This document shows positions 14,202 through 21,722 of a DNA stretch of 38,265 nt, piece after piece. Every line of letters starts with the position of its first letter. Position 1 is the stretch's first letter. The notes beneath the pieces were generated by a model. The model saw nothing but the letters and a program-made list of their open reading frames with translations, ran no database searches and had not been told where the DNA came from. Source of the stretch: Candidatus Rifleibacteriota bacterium (lineage in GTDB: Bacteria > Riflebacteria > Ozemobacteria > Ozemobacterales > Ozemobacteraceae); NCBI GenBank assembly GCA_029565415.1, contig JAKQOH010000103.1, positions 1-38,265 of the forward strand. The letters are read 5' to 3'. Both the position numbers and the translations under genes were made by a program.

Positions 14202-15845
14202 ATGAATAACATTCACCTTTCGATCCCGCTGCCGGCGAACGAGCCGGTTCTCTCCTACGCTCCGGGCACGGAGGAACGCAAAGCCCTCAAGGCCGAGCTG
14301 GCGCGCCAGTCGGCGACCGTCCTCGAGATCCCGCTGTTGATCGGTGGCAAGGAGATCCGCACAGGCCGGCTCGTCGAGATCCGGGCCCCGCACCGGCACG
14401 ACCTGGTGCTCGCGAAGTATCACCAGGCGGGCCCCGACGAGATCAAGCTCGCCATCCAGGCAGCGCGGGACGCCTGGGACACCTGGGCGGCGCTTCCCTG
14501 GCGGGAGCGGGCCGCGGTGTTCCAGCGGGCGGCCGAGCTGCTGGCCGGGCCCCGGCGCATGCTGTTGAACGGGGCGACGATGCTGGGCCAGAGCAAAACC
14601 GCCCACCAGGCCGAGATCGACTCGGCGTGCGAGATGATCGATTTCCTGCGGTTCAACGTGCATTTCTGGGACGGTATCTTCGCGGGCCAGCCCCCGATCG
14701 CCCGCACCCCGGATGCCTGGAACCAGACCGAATACCGGCCCCTCGAAGGGTTCATCTTCGCCGTCACCCCCTTCAACTTCACCGCGATCGGCGGCAACCT
14801 GCCGACGGCCCCGGCGATGGCCGGCAACGTCGTGCTCTGGAAACCGGCCGGCACAGCGGTTCTGAGCAATTATCACCTGATGCGCGTCCTCGAAGAGGCC
14901 GGGCTTCCGGCCGGCGTCATCAACTTCGTGCCCTCGCGCGGCTCGACGATCGGCGAGATCGTCTTCTCCCATCCCGATTTCGCCGGGCTGCATTTCACCG
15001 GCTCGACCTCGACGTTCAACGAGATGTGGCGGCTGATCGGCGAGAACCAGGCCAGGGGTGTGTACCGCAATTATCCACGGCTCGTCGGGGAAACCGGCGG
15101 CAAGGATTTCGTCCTCGCCTGCCCGGATGCCGATCCCGAGGCCGTCGCGACCGCCCTGGTGCGCGGGGCCTTCGAGTATCAGGGCCAGAAGTGTTCGGCG
15201 GCAAGCCGCGCCTACCTGCCCGCGACGCTGTGGCCGAGCGTCAAGTCGCTGATGGGCGGGATGCTGTCCCGCGTCAGAGTCGGAGACGTGGCGGACTTCA
15301 CGAATTATCTCGGCGCGGTCATCGACGAGGCCTCGTTCAAAAATATTTCTTCCTGTATAGAATTCACGCGCACCTCCGGCGAGGCGAAGATCGTCTTCGG
15401 CGGGGGCTGCGACGGCTCGAAAGGCTGGTTCGTCCAGCCGACCGTCATCGAGACGACGAACCCGGCATTCCGGCTGATGGCCGAGGAGATCTTCGGGCCG
15501 GTGCTGACCGTCTTCATCTACGACGATGCAAAGCTCGACGAGACGCTGACGCTCGTCGACACGACGAGTGCGTATGCCCTCACCGGGGCAGTGTTCGGCC
15601 GCGATCGCGCGCTGATCGCTCGGGCCGCCGACCGGCTGCGCCACGCCGCCGGCAACTTCTACATCAACGACAAGCCGACCGGCGCCGTCGTCGGCCAACA
15701 GCCATTCGGCGGCAGCCGTGCCAGCGGGACGAACGACAAGGCCGGCAGCCCTCTCAATCTTCTGCGGTGGGTCACGCCCCGCACCATCAAGGAAACCCTC
15801 GTTCCCCCGCGTTCGTTCGAGTACCCGTTCATGGCCGAATCGTGA
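14202..15845 (+). CDS. pruA: 1-pyrroline-5-carboxylate dehydrogenase
   Basis: A 547-residue aldehyde dehydrogenase of the glutamate gamma-semialdehyde group (PruA, ALDH4-like). Near residue 296 is GETGGKDF with the catalytic Glu, and near 330 GQKCSAASR with the nucleophilic Cys. The Rossmann region contains PFNFTAIGGNLPTAPA. It oxidises P5C/glutamate semialdehyde to glutamate with NAD+, the second step of proline and arginine breakdown. AGGAG with a seven-base gap precedes the ATG. No proline dehydrogenase gene is in the window. A sharp AT-rich codon patch (15338-15365) interrupts otherwise GC-ending codons. A strong terminator follows. Confidence 0.95.
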   Translation: MNNIHLSIPLPANEPVLSYAPGTEERKALKAELARQSATVLEIPLLIGGKEIRTGRLVEIRAPHRHDLVLAKYHQAGPDEIKLAIQAARDAWDTWAALPWRERAAVFQRAAELLAGPRRMLLNGATMLGQSKTAHQAEIDSACEMIDFLRFNVHFWDGIFAGQPPIARTPDAWNQTEYRPLEGFIFAVTPFNFTAIGGNLPTAPAMAGNVVLWKPAGTAVLSNYHLMRVLEEAGLPAGVINFVPSRGSTIGEIVFSHPDFAGLHFTGSTSTFNEMWRLIGENQARGVYRNYPRLVGETGGKDFVLACPDADPEAVATALVRGAFEYQGQKCSAASRAYLPATLWPSVKSLMGGMLSRVRVGDVADFTNYLGAVIDEASFKNISSCIEFTRTSGEAKIVFGGGCDGSKGWFVQPTVIETTNPAFRLMAEEIFGPVLTVFIYDDAKLDETLTLVDTTSAYALTGAVFGRDRALIARAADRLRHAAGNFYINDKPTGAVVGQQPFGGSRASGTNDKAGSPLNLLRWVTPRTIKETLVPPRSFEYPFMAES

Positions 15846-15868
15846 CGACACACTTCTGATCCCTCTTC

Positions 15869-15910
15869 AAGGCACCGGCTCGGAAAAGGCAGCCGGTGCC
15901 TTGTGTTTTT
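15869..15910 (+). terminator. Rho-independent terminator
   Basis: AAGGCACCGGCT (15869-15880) pairs perfectly with AGCCGGTGCCTT (15891-15902), a 12-bp stem, then TTGTGTTTTT. It ends the P5C dehydrogenase transcript; its T tract also holds the -35 region of the metal-sensor gene. Confidence 0.9.
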
Positions 15911-15929
15911 CGGGCAAACGGGATATATT
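15901..15929 (+). promoter_or_regulatory. Promoter of the ArsR/SmtB gene
   Basis: TTGTGT (15901-15906), a 17-bp spacer and TATATT (15924-15929) make a sigma70-like promoter. Transcription would start near 15936, at or beside the A of the ATG. The -35 box lies in the T tract of the preceding terminator. Confidence 0.5.
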
Positions 15930-15930
15930 T

Positions 15931-15956
15931 ATTATATGAACAACTGCTCATATATT
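15931..15956. promoter_or_regulatory. SmtB/ArsR-type 12-2-12 operator on the start codon
   Basis: ATTATATGAACA (15931-15942), AC, then TGCTCATATATT (15945-15956). This is the 12-2-12 inverted repeat of SmtB/CzrA/ArsR operators (consensus like AATAxATGAxxA with TxxTCATxTATT), with TATATGA/TCATATA arms. The operator straddles the ATG at 15936 and immediately follows the -10 box, so bound repressor would block initiation directly. Confidence 0.8.
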
Positions 15957-16298
15957 CATATTCCCGACTGGTGCTGCGACCACCGGCTCGACGAAGTCGC
16001 CGACCTGTTCAAATGCCTGGCCGACCCGACCCGCCTGAAGCTTCTGACGGCGATGGTCACGGCGGAGCGGACGGTCGGGGAACTGGCTGCGGCGGCAGGC
16101 GCAACCCCGTCGGCCGTTTCCCATCAACTCCGGCTGCTGAGGGCCATGCGCCTCGTCCGCGTCCGCCGCGAGGGCCGCCACATGCACTACTCGCTCGCCG
16201 ACCAGCACGTCTCGGATCTGCTCGAAGTCGCCATCACCCACACCGGTGAGCCGTCCGAACCGCACACCACCTGGCACGTTTCCGATATCGCGGAGTAA
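15936..16298 (+). CDS. ArsR/SmtB-family metal-sensing repressor
   Basis: A 120-residue winged-helix repressor (LFKCLADPTRLKLL; helix-turn-helix SAVSHQLRLLRAMRLV). It carries two candidate metal sites. The alpha5 site found in Zn sensors CzrA/SmtB is here D89, H91, H102 and E105, with exactly the CzrA spacing. The N-terminus adds C4, C13, C14 and C27, reminiscent of the thiol site of CadC. In this family, metal binding releases DNA. A 36-bp gap leads to the P-type ATPase, which it surely controls. There is no Shine-Dalgarno site, and its operator lies across its start codon, which fits leaderless translation. Likely inducers are Zn2+, Cd2+ or Pb2+. Confidence 0.9.
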   Translation: MNNCSYIHIPDWCCDHRLDEVADLFKCLADPTRLKLLTAMVTAERTVGELAAAAGATPSAVSHQLRLLRAMRLVRVRREGRHMHYSLADQHVSDLLEVAITHTGEPSEPHTTWHVSDIAE

Positions 16299-16334
16299 GT
16301 CACGCGCGACGGCTGCTGAAAGGATGTTCCAGCC

Positions 16335-18464
16335 ATGAAAAAGCCTCTCTCTCACACCCACGTCTGGAAGATCGTCGGCCTCGACTGCCCCACCTGCGCA
16401 AAGGAGCTCGAAACCGAGATCAGAGCGCGAACCGGCGTCGCCGAAGCCGAGCTCGACTTCATGGGCGGCACGGTGCGCGTTTCCTGCACCCTCGAAACCG
16501 GCTGCGAGGCGATCATCGACGGCCTCGCCGACGAGCACGGCGTCACGTTCCAGCCCGTCATGCCCGCCGGAAGCGCATCGCAGGCGGGATCTCCCGCCCC
16601 ATCAACCGCGCCGGCCCCCTTCGAGGCAGCCGTGATGATCGTTTCAGGTCTTCTGATCGGCCTCGCCTGGCTGACCGGGACGATCCCGCCGCTGGCCGCC
16701 GCCCTGATCGTCGCCGGCTGGCCGGTTTCGGGGAAGGCTCTCGCCGAGCTTCGCCGCCGCACCCTCGGCATGAACACCCTCATGCTGACCGCCGCCATCG
16801 GCGCCGCCGCTCTCGGGGAATGGCAGGAGGGCGCGATGGTGCTGTTCCTGTACGCCATCGCGAAGTGGCTCGAACGAATGAGCAGCGAAAAAGCGCGCGC
16901 CTCGATCGAGGCCCTGCGACGCAATCTTCCCTCCCTCGCCCACCTTGTCGACGAAGCCGGCCACGAGCACCCCACGCCTGTCAGCCAGATCCAGGTCGGC
17001 TCGAAAATCCGCATCCGGCCCGGGGAAACCGTGCCGATGGACGGCATGGTGGTGGAAGGCTCGTCCGGAGTCGACGAGAGCAGCATGACGGGCGAGAGCA
17101 CCCCCGTTGCCAAGCGCTCCGGCAGCGAGCTGCTGGCCGGCACGCAGAACCTCGACGGCACGCTGGTGATGGTCGTCACGGCACCGGCGGCCGAGTCCCG
17201 GTTTTCCCGCATCATGCTCTCAGTCCAGAAGGCCCAGGCCCAGAAAACAGCCTTTCAAAGCGGCATGGACCGGTTCGCCGCGATCTACACCCCCGCCGTC
17301 GTCGTCATCGCCCTGGCCGTCGCCGCCATTCCCGCGCTGACCGGTATCTGGACGGTATCCGCATCCGTTTACGCCGCCCTGGTCCTGCTCGTGATCGCCT
17401 GCCCCTGCTCGCTCGTGCTGGCCTCGCCCGTCACCCTGGTCTCGGCGATGGCCGCAGCCGCCCGCTCGGGCATCCTGGTCCGCAGCGGCAGCGTCCTCGA
17501 GGACACCGCCGGCATCGCGACCGTCGCCTTCGACAAGACCGGCACGATCACGGTCGGCGAGCCGGCCATTCTCGAACTCATCCCGGTCGGCGGCCTGAAC
17601 GCAACCGAGCTGCTTCGGATCACCGCCGCGCTCGAAGCCGGGTCGGAGCACCCGCTCGCCCCCGCGTTCCGGAAACGGGCCCACGAAGCCGGCATCGCGC
17701 TTCCCCGTGTCGAAGGCTTCCGCGCCGTGCCGGGGCATGGCGTGCTCGGCTGCATCGGCACGACGATCTACCGGTTCGGCGAGGCCGCCTGGGCGCTGGA
17801 ACACTGCCCCGATGCCCTCGAGAATCTGCCCGAGATTTCGGCCGCCTGCGTCACCTCATCGTTCCTCTCGGATGGCGCGCGGCTTCTGGGCATCGTCACA
17901 CTGGGCGATGCGATCCGGCCCGAGGCAAAGGAAGCGATCGCCCACTCCCGCCAGAACGGGATCATCCGCACCTTCCTGCTCTCCGGCGACCGGTCGGAAA
18001 CCGCCCGTGCCTACGCCCAGGCTGTCGGGATCGACGAAGCCGAAGGCCGGCTCACCCCCGAAGCGAAATGCCGCCGCATCGAAGAGCTGACGCGGGCCCA
18101 CGGCCCGGTCATGATGGTCGGCGACGGGGTCAACGACACCCCCGCCCTCGCCACGGCCGCCGTCGGCGTCGCCATGGGCACCCGCGGTTCCGACGCGGCG
18201 CTCGAAACGGCAGGGGCCGTGCTGCTGCACGACGATCTCCGCCGTCTGCCGCAACTGGTCTGGATCGCGCGCCGTTCGGACACGATCGTTCGTCAGAACG
18301 TCGCGGTCTCGATCGGCCTCAAACTCGCCGTGTTCGCCCTGTCGCTGGCCGGCTGGGCGACCCTCTGGATGGCCGTCCTCGCCGACACCGGCGCATCGGT
18401 CATCGTCGTCATGAACGGCCTCCGGGCTCTCCGGGCACCCGCCGCCGGGGTTCCGGTGCGCTGA
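16335..18464 (+). CDS. zntA: Zn/Cd/Pb-transporting P1B-type ATPase
   Basis: A 709-residue heavy-metal ATPase of the P1B-2 (ZntA/CadA) group. An N-terminal HMA domain has CPTC at residues 18-21. The transmembrane CPC is at about 356-358, the phosphorylated Asp in FDKTGT near 398, the HMA-type SEHPLA, and VGDGVND near 596. The last helix has ADTGASVIVVMNGLR, the Zn2+/Cd2+/Pb2+ signature with a conserved Asp. It pumps metal out of the cytosol at the expense of ATP. AAAGGATG precedes its ATG. It is co-transcribed with the ArsR-type sensor ahead of it, and faces a minus-strand gene 42 bp beyond its stop. Confidence 0.96.
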   Translation: MKKPLSHTHVWKIVGLDCPTCAKELETEIRARTGVAEAELDFMGGTVRVSCTLETGCEAIIDGLADEHGVTFQPVMPAGSASQAGSPAPSTAPAPFEAAVMIVSGLLIGLAWLTGTIPPLAAALIVAGWPVSGKALAELRRRTLGMNTLMLTAAIGAAALGEWQEGAMVLFLYAIAKWLERMSSEKARASIEALRRNLPSLAHLVDEAGHEHPTPVSQIQVGSKIRIRPGETVPMDGMVVEGSSGVDESSMTGESTPVAKRSGSELLAGTQNLDGTLVMVVTAPAAESRFSRIMLSVQKAQAQKTAFQSGMDRFAAIYTPAVVVIALAVAAIPALTGIWTVSASVYAALVLLVIACPCSLVLASPVTLVSAMAAAARSGILVRSGSVLEDTAGIATVAFDKTGTITVGEPAILELIPVGGLNATELLRITAALEAGSEHPLAPAFRKRAHEAGIALPRVEGFRAVPGHGVLGCIGTTIYRFGEAAWALEHCPDALENLPEISAACVTSSFLSDGARLLGIVTLGDAIRPEAKEAIAHSRQNGIIRTFLLSGDRSETARAYAQAVGIDEAEGRLTPEAKCRRIEELTRAHGPVMMVGDGVNDTPALATAAVGVAMGTRGSDAALETAGAVLLHDDLRRLPQLVWIARRSDTIVRQNVAVSIGLKLAVFALSLAGWATLWMAVLADTGASVIVVMNGLRALRAPAAGVPVR

Positions 18465-18479
18465 GCCCCGGCGGGGCTC
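18463..18479. terminator. Possible bidirectional terminator hairpin
   Basis: GAGCCCC (18463-18469) pairs with GGGGCTC (18473-18479) around a three-base loop, beginning at the stop codon of the ATPase gene, between convergent genes. No T tract follows on either strand. Confidence 0.35.
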
Positions 18480-18506
18480 CCCCGCAGCCAGCCGATGGGG
18501 CGCCGG

Positions 18507-19835
18507 TCAGGGCTTGCGAAATGTCTCGAGAAGGTCGGTCAGCTTCGCCAGCCCGGCACAGGCCTTCGCGGGATCGGCTTCGCGCCCGGCCGCTTCGAGG
18601 TCGGCGGCCAGACCGTAGGGATCCTGGACCGGATGGAACAGCGGCAGCTCGAGCCAACGGGCGTATCCGCGGGCGGTCTGGGTCAGTAGCCGGACGAGAT
18701 CCTTGTCGGGCCTCACCGCGAGCAGGGTTGCCGCACAGCTTCGCACACCCCGCAGGAAGGCGAGCTGGTCGTTCTGCCGGACCCCGTCCACAACCGGTCG
18801 GATGAAGGTCTCATACGGCGGCAGCGTCCCGGATTGAGAGCGCTTGTTATACATTTTTCGCAATTGAACCAGCGCCCGGGCCGCGACGTCTTTCTGGTCA
18901 AGTCGTAAGCCGGCATCCTCTGCCGTCTCGCCGGTGTCCGAGACCGACAGGCGGTCCATGGCTTCGATCCAGCGGGGGAGCACGCGCACGGTCACATCGG
19001 ACAGAAGCCAGCGGGCGTTCTTCCCGGTCTTCTGATGCCCCTGTTTCAGGGCCTTCCGCGGATCGATCAGCAGCAGCTCCTGGGCCAGTCCACCGCGTTT
19101 CACGGCGTAATCGACATCCGACGTCGCGCGGATCCGGGAGGCAATCTCGTTCAGCCGGCCGCGGACATCGCCCTTGAACGTCGAGCTCATCGCCCCGGAC
19201 TCCTCTTCGAGTTTCCCGGCCACCTTGTTCAGCAGGATGCCGCCGCGGTCCTCCCAGAAAGCCGGCGGCGCGGCATGGATCAGATCGGCGATCTTCCCGA
19301 GCATGTTCGGGGTATCGTTCGCCTGGCCGACGCGCACCGGGTTCCGCAGGTCGTGCGGCGGGATCAGGCAGGGCTTGAAATCCTCGATGATACAGGCCTG
19401 GGCTTCGGTCAGGACGGCATCGACCTCCCTTTCGAGACCGACGATCGCATCCTGGGCGGTTCCGGCCGCCTCCTTCATCTCGTGATCGAGCCCCTTCGCC
19501 TTCTCCTGGGCTTCCTTCTCGGCTCCCGGCGGGAGATACAAGGCATCACGCAGTTTTCCGAAGGCCTCCACGATCCGCTCCCGGTCTTTCAGGAACGGCA
19601 CAGCCGCCGTGTCGCGTAGCGCCTGGGCCTTTCGCGCAAGCTCCAGGATCTTCCCGGCCTGGTCCTTCGACAGATACAGGCCGCGCAGCAGGTTCAACAG
19701 GGAAATCTCCTCGCGCACCTCCTCGAGCTCGATCGGGATTCTCGGTGCCGCCATCGCCGGGAGAACGACGGCAATGGAGAGCAGGCATGCCAGGACGGCG
19801 AGGGGTATTATCCTTTTACATATATATACTATCAT
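18507..19835 (-). CDS. Exported helical protein coupled to amrS
   Basis: A 442-residue protein not recognised as a named family. It has a signal peptide (ICKRIIPLAVLACLLSIAVV, then LPAMAA). The mature N-terminus, with LRGLYLSKDQAGKILELARK, recalls the LTxxQ helical hook of Spy/CpxP periplasmic proteins, though the protein is far longer. The rest is helical, with many Arg/Lys and one pair of Cys (about 147-155). The start at 19835 has AAGGAGG nearby and overlaps the amrS stop by four bases (ATGA), so it is translated with it. The Spy-like resemblance is a visual impression and not secure. Predicted periplasmic or cell-surface; role unknown. Confidence 0.8.
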   Translation of the reverse strand: MIVYICKRIIPLAVLACLLSIAVVLPAMAAPRIPIELEEVREEISLLNLLRGLYLSKDQAGKILELARKAQALRDTAAVPFLKDRERIVEAFGKLRDALYLPPGAEKEAQEKAKGLDHEMKEAAGTAQDAIVGLEREVDAVLTEAQACIIEDFKPCLIPPHDLRNPVRVGQANDTPNMLGKIADLIHAAPPAFWEDRGGILLNKVAGKLEEESGAMSSTFKGDVRGRLNEIASRIRATSDVDYAVKRGGLAQELLLIDPRKALKQGHQKTGKNARWLLSDVTVRVLPRWIEAMDRLSVSDTGETAEDAGLRLDQKDVAARALVQLRKMYNKRSQSGTLPPYETFIRPVVDGVRQNDQLAFLRGVRSCAATLLAVRPDKDLVRLLTQTARGYARWLELPLFHPVQDPYGLAADLEAAGREADPAKACAGLAKLTDLLETFRKP

Positions 19836-20974
19836 TTTGATCCTCCTTGGGGGATGGGCCGCGCATCCCAGCGGCCGGGGATTCCGGTCCGGCAGGAGGG
19901 ACACGCTCCGTCGGAAAGGCTGTTTTTCAGGGTCTGGAACCCAAGTCGCTCGATCAGGAGCCGGCCGCAGGAGGGACAGAAGGTGTGGTTCCCCTCGTGG
20001 CCGGGCACGTTGCCGGTATAGACGTAGCGCAGTCCCGCCTTCAGGGCGGCGGTTCTCGCCCGGTCCAGGGTGCTCACGGGGGTCGGCGGAAGGTTCTTGA
20101 GCTGATACTGGGGGTTGAACCGGGTGAAATGCAGCGGAACATCCGGCCCGAGCGTTTCGGCAAGCCATCTCACCTCGGCCCCAATTGACGCCTCCTGATC
20201 GTTCATCGTCGGCACCAGCAGGGTCACGACCTCGAAGTGCTTCTTCGCTGCGCCGAGCCGCTTCAGCGTTTCGAGCACCGGCTGCAGGGAGCCGCCGATC
20301 ACGTCCCGGTAATACTCCTCGGTGAACCCTTTCAGCCCGACCGTGAAGGCATCGATCAGCCCGAGCAGATCCTCGAGCGGTTTCGGCTGGATATATCCGG
20401 CCGTCACCATGACCGTCGCGAGGTGGGCTTTGCGGGCCTCCCTGGCGATTTCCTTCAGGTATTCGATATAAATCGTCGGCTCGGTGTAGAAGAACGCGAT
20501 CCCGCCGGCCTTGTATTCGAGAGCCTTGGCGACGACCTCGGCGGGAGCGAGGCGGTAGGTGCGGGTTTCTTCGGGGGGTTTCTGGGAAAACTGCCAGTTC
20601 TGGCAGTACCGGCAGTTCAGGTTGCATCCGGCCGTGGCAATGGAAAAGGCATTTCCCGGGATCGGAAAGTGATAGAGCGGACACTTCTCGATCGGATCCA
20701 TCGCCAGGACGCAGGGATTTGTATACGCCATCGTATAGTATTTTCCCCCGCGCGGTTCCCGGACCCGGCAACGGCTCCTCTCTCCCTCCCCCCGGACGCA
20801 CCCGTTCGGGCAGAGCTGACAGCGGATCCTGCCGTCGGGGAGGACCTCGTAATACTCCGCCTCGTGCGCATCTGCGGGAAGACCGTCTCCGGCGAGACAG
20901 CGGGCGGCCGGAAACGGCACGGCCGCGAGAACGCAGGCCCCGGCACAGCCCCGCAAGAACCCCCGACGATCCAT
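19832..20974 (-). CDS. amrS: AmmeMemoRadiSam-type radical SAM enzyme with Tat leader
   Basis: A 380-residue radical SAM protein. The cluster-binding motif is C117-x3-C121-x2-C124 in ATAGCNLNCRYCQNW. The conserved N-terminal CQLCPNGC is at about 52-59, and the C-terminal CPSCGRLL and CPSCRTGIP cysteine pairs match the AmrS family, whose substrate is not established to my knowledge. Residues 1-30 (MDRRGFLRG, then a hydrophobic stretch to AARCLA) form a twin-arginine signal. The start at 20974 follows GGAGGTGGGT. It lies 130 bp after the CsoR gene stop, and its stop codon overlaps the start of the exported protein. Neither AMMECR1 nor Memo genes, the partners implied by the name, are in the window. 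Confidence 0.88.
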   Translation of the reverse strand: MDRRGFLRGCAGACVLAAVPFPAARCLAGDGLPADAHEAEYYEVLPDGRIRCQLCPNGCVRGEGERSRCRVREPRGGKYYTMAYTNPCVLAMDPIEKCPLYHFPIPGNAFSIATAGCNLNCRYCQNWQFSQKPPEETRTYRLAPAEVVAKALEYKAGGIAFFYTEPTIYIEYLKEIAREARKAHLATVMVTAGYIQPKPLEDLLGLIDAFTVGLKGFTEEYYRDVIGGSLQPVLETLKRLGAAKKHFEVVTLLVPTMNDQEASIGAEVRWLAETLGPDVPLHFTRFNPQYQLKNLPPTPVSTLDRARTAALKAGLRYVYTGNVPGHEGNHTFCPSCGRLLIERLGFQTLKNSLSDGACPSCRTGIPGRWDARPIPQGGSK

Positions 20975-21104
20975 ACCCACCTCCGCAACGTTGTCTGACG
21001 ATTGAGAGACGCCCCCGCAGGAACCGGTTACAGGGGAAGCACGCGTTCCACCGGATGTGAGGAATGAGCCGCCCCGCCCCCATCCGGGGATGGCGTCGGC
21101 TGGC

Positions 21105-21389
21105 TTACAGAAGCAGAGCGAGGATCTGCTCGATCTCGTCGACGGCGGTTTTCGCGTTTTTCTTCTGGATCGCGTGAGCGAGACAGTGCTGGACGTGATC
21201 GGTGAGCAGGATGCGCCGGGCACTCTCGAGCGCCGAGATCACGGCTTTCATCTGCTGCAGGATCTGGGTGCACGGCTTTTCCTCGGCCATCATGCGGCGG
21301 ATGCCTTCAATATGTCCAGAGATACGAGCCAGCCGCCGGTCGAGGTCGGGGTGCGACTCATGGTGATGGTGCTCGTCATGCTCGTTCAT
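21105..21389 (-). CDS. csoR: CsoR/RcnR-family metal-sensing repressor
   Basis: A 94-residue all-helical DUF156 repressor. The Cu(I)-binding triad of CsoR is present with exact spacing: C40, H65 and C69 (in KPCTQIL and TDHVQHCLAH); H68 is an added His next to C69. The N-terminus carries a His-rich tail (HDEHHHHESH) that could act as an additional metal ligand, as in RcnR-type Ni/Co sensors. Start follows CAAGGAGGAG. Metal binding lifts repression in this family. A possible operator is ATCCT-N7-AGGAT at 21411-21427, just upstream. No copper ATPase adjoins it; the targets may be the gene itself and amrS downstream. Metal specificity is uncertain. Confidence 0.9.
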   Translation of the reverse strand: MNEHDEHHHHESHPDLDRRLARISGHIEGIRRMMAEEKPCTQILQQMKAVISALESARRILLTDHVQHCLAHAIQKKNAKTAVDEIEQILALLL

Positions 21390-21410
21390 GCAACTCCTCC
21401 TTGGTAAACG

Positions 21411-21427
21411 ATCCTGTCCCAGAGGAT
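21411..21427. promoter_or_regulatory. Possible CsoR operator
   Basis: ATCCT (21411-21415) and AGGAT (21423-21427) with a seven-base G/C-rich spacer (GTCCCAG), 22 bp ahead of the csoR start. Short and only loosely like known CsoR operators. Confidence 0.3.
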
Positions 21428-21560
21428 AGCATCTTTTCCCGGACCCGGCACCGGGTTGCCCTTCTCCACGGCAATCGCGCCCCTCCGTCACCGGGAGGGA
21501 GGGGAAGCTGATCGCCCATCAGATCGCGGTCTTCCGCATTCACGGCGGATGCGACGCATA

Positions 21561-21578
21561 TAGAGAATATTTTCACGA
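21561..21578. promoter_or_regulatory. rex: Rex operator-like site 1
   Basis: TAGAGAATATTTTCACGA matches the Rex site pattern TTGTGAAATATTTCACAA at 12 of 18 positions. It lies directly upstream of the rex -35 box. Confidence 0.5.
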
Positions 21579-21584
21579 ATTATC

Positions 21585-21613
21585 TTGACGCCGCGGGTTT
21601 CTGCCGATATATT
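21585..21613 (+). promoter_or_regulatory. rex: Promoter of rex
   Basis: TTGACG (21585-21590), a 17-bp spacer and TATATT (21608-21613): a near-ideal sigma70 promoter, about 110 bp ahead of the ATG. A long leader follows. Confidence 0.72.
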
Positions 21614-21631
21614 CATATCGAGAAACATTTC

Positions 21632-21649
21632 TCGTTATTATTTTCACAA
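21632..21649. promoter_or_regulatory. rex: Rex operator-like site 2
   Basis: TCGTTATTATTTTCACAA has the full right half TTTTCACAA of the Rex site and 12 of 18 matches. It lies about 12 bp beyond the expected transcription start. The second copy with site 1 brackets the promoter. Confidence 0.6.
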
Positions 21650-21722
21650 CACCCCTGTTTGCTCCCAAAGATGGCTGGAGAAGCAGGGTAACCAGAGAAA
21701 CGTATTCCCCGAGGAGGACCCC

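Larger units (their letters stand above)
21390..21722. other. Divergent regulatory region of csoR and rex
   Basis: Between the divergent csoR and rex genes. The csoR side has a weak ATCCT/AGGAT inverted repeat (21411-21427) and a CCCTCC/GGAGGG hairpin near 21481-21499. The rex side has two Rex-like operators and a strong promoter, listed separately. There is no credible gene. Confidence 0.55.

Noticed and set aside
13924..14205. Open frame through the 60-bp repeats
   Set aside because: Frames stay open only because the unit is a multiple of three; no ribosome site and three different frames are open equally.
19836..21083. Long N-terminal extension of the exported helical protein frame
   Set aside because: The extension lies out of frame through amrS; the true start at 19835 has a ribosome site and signal peptide.
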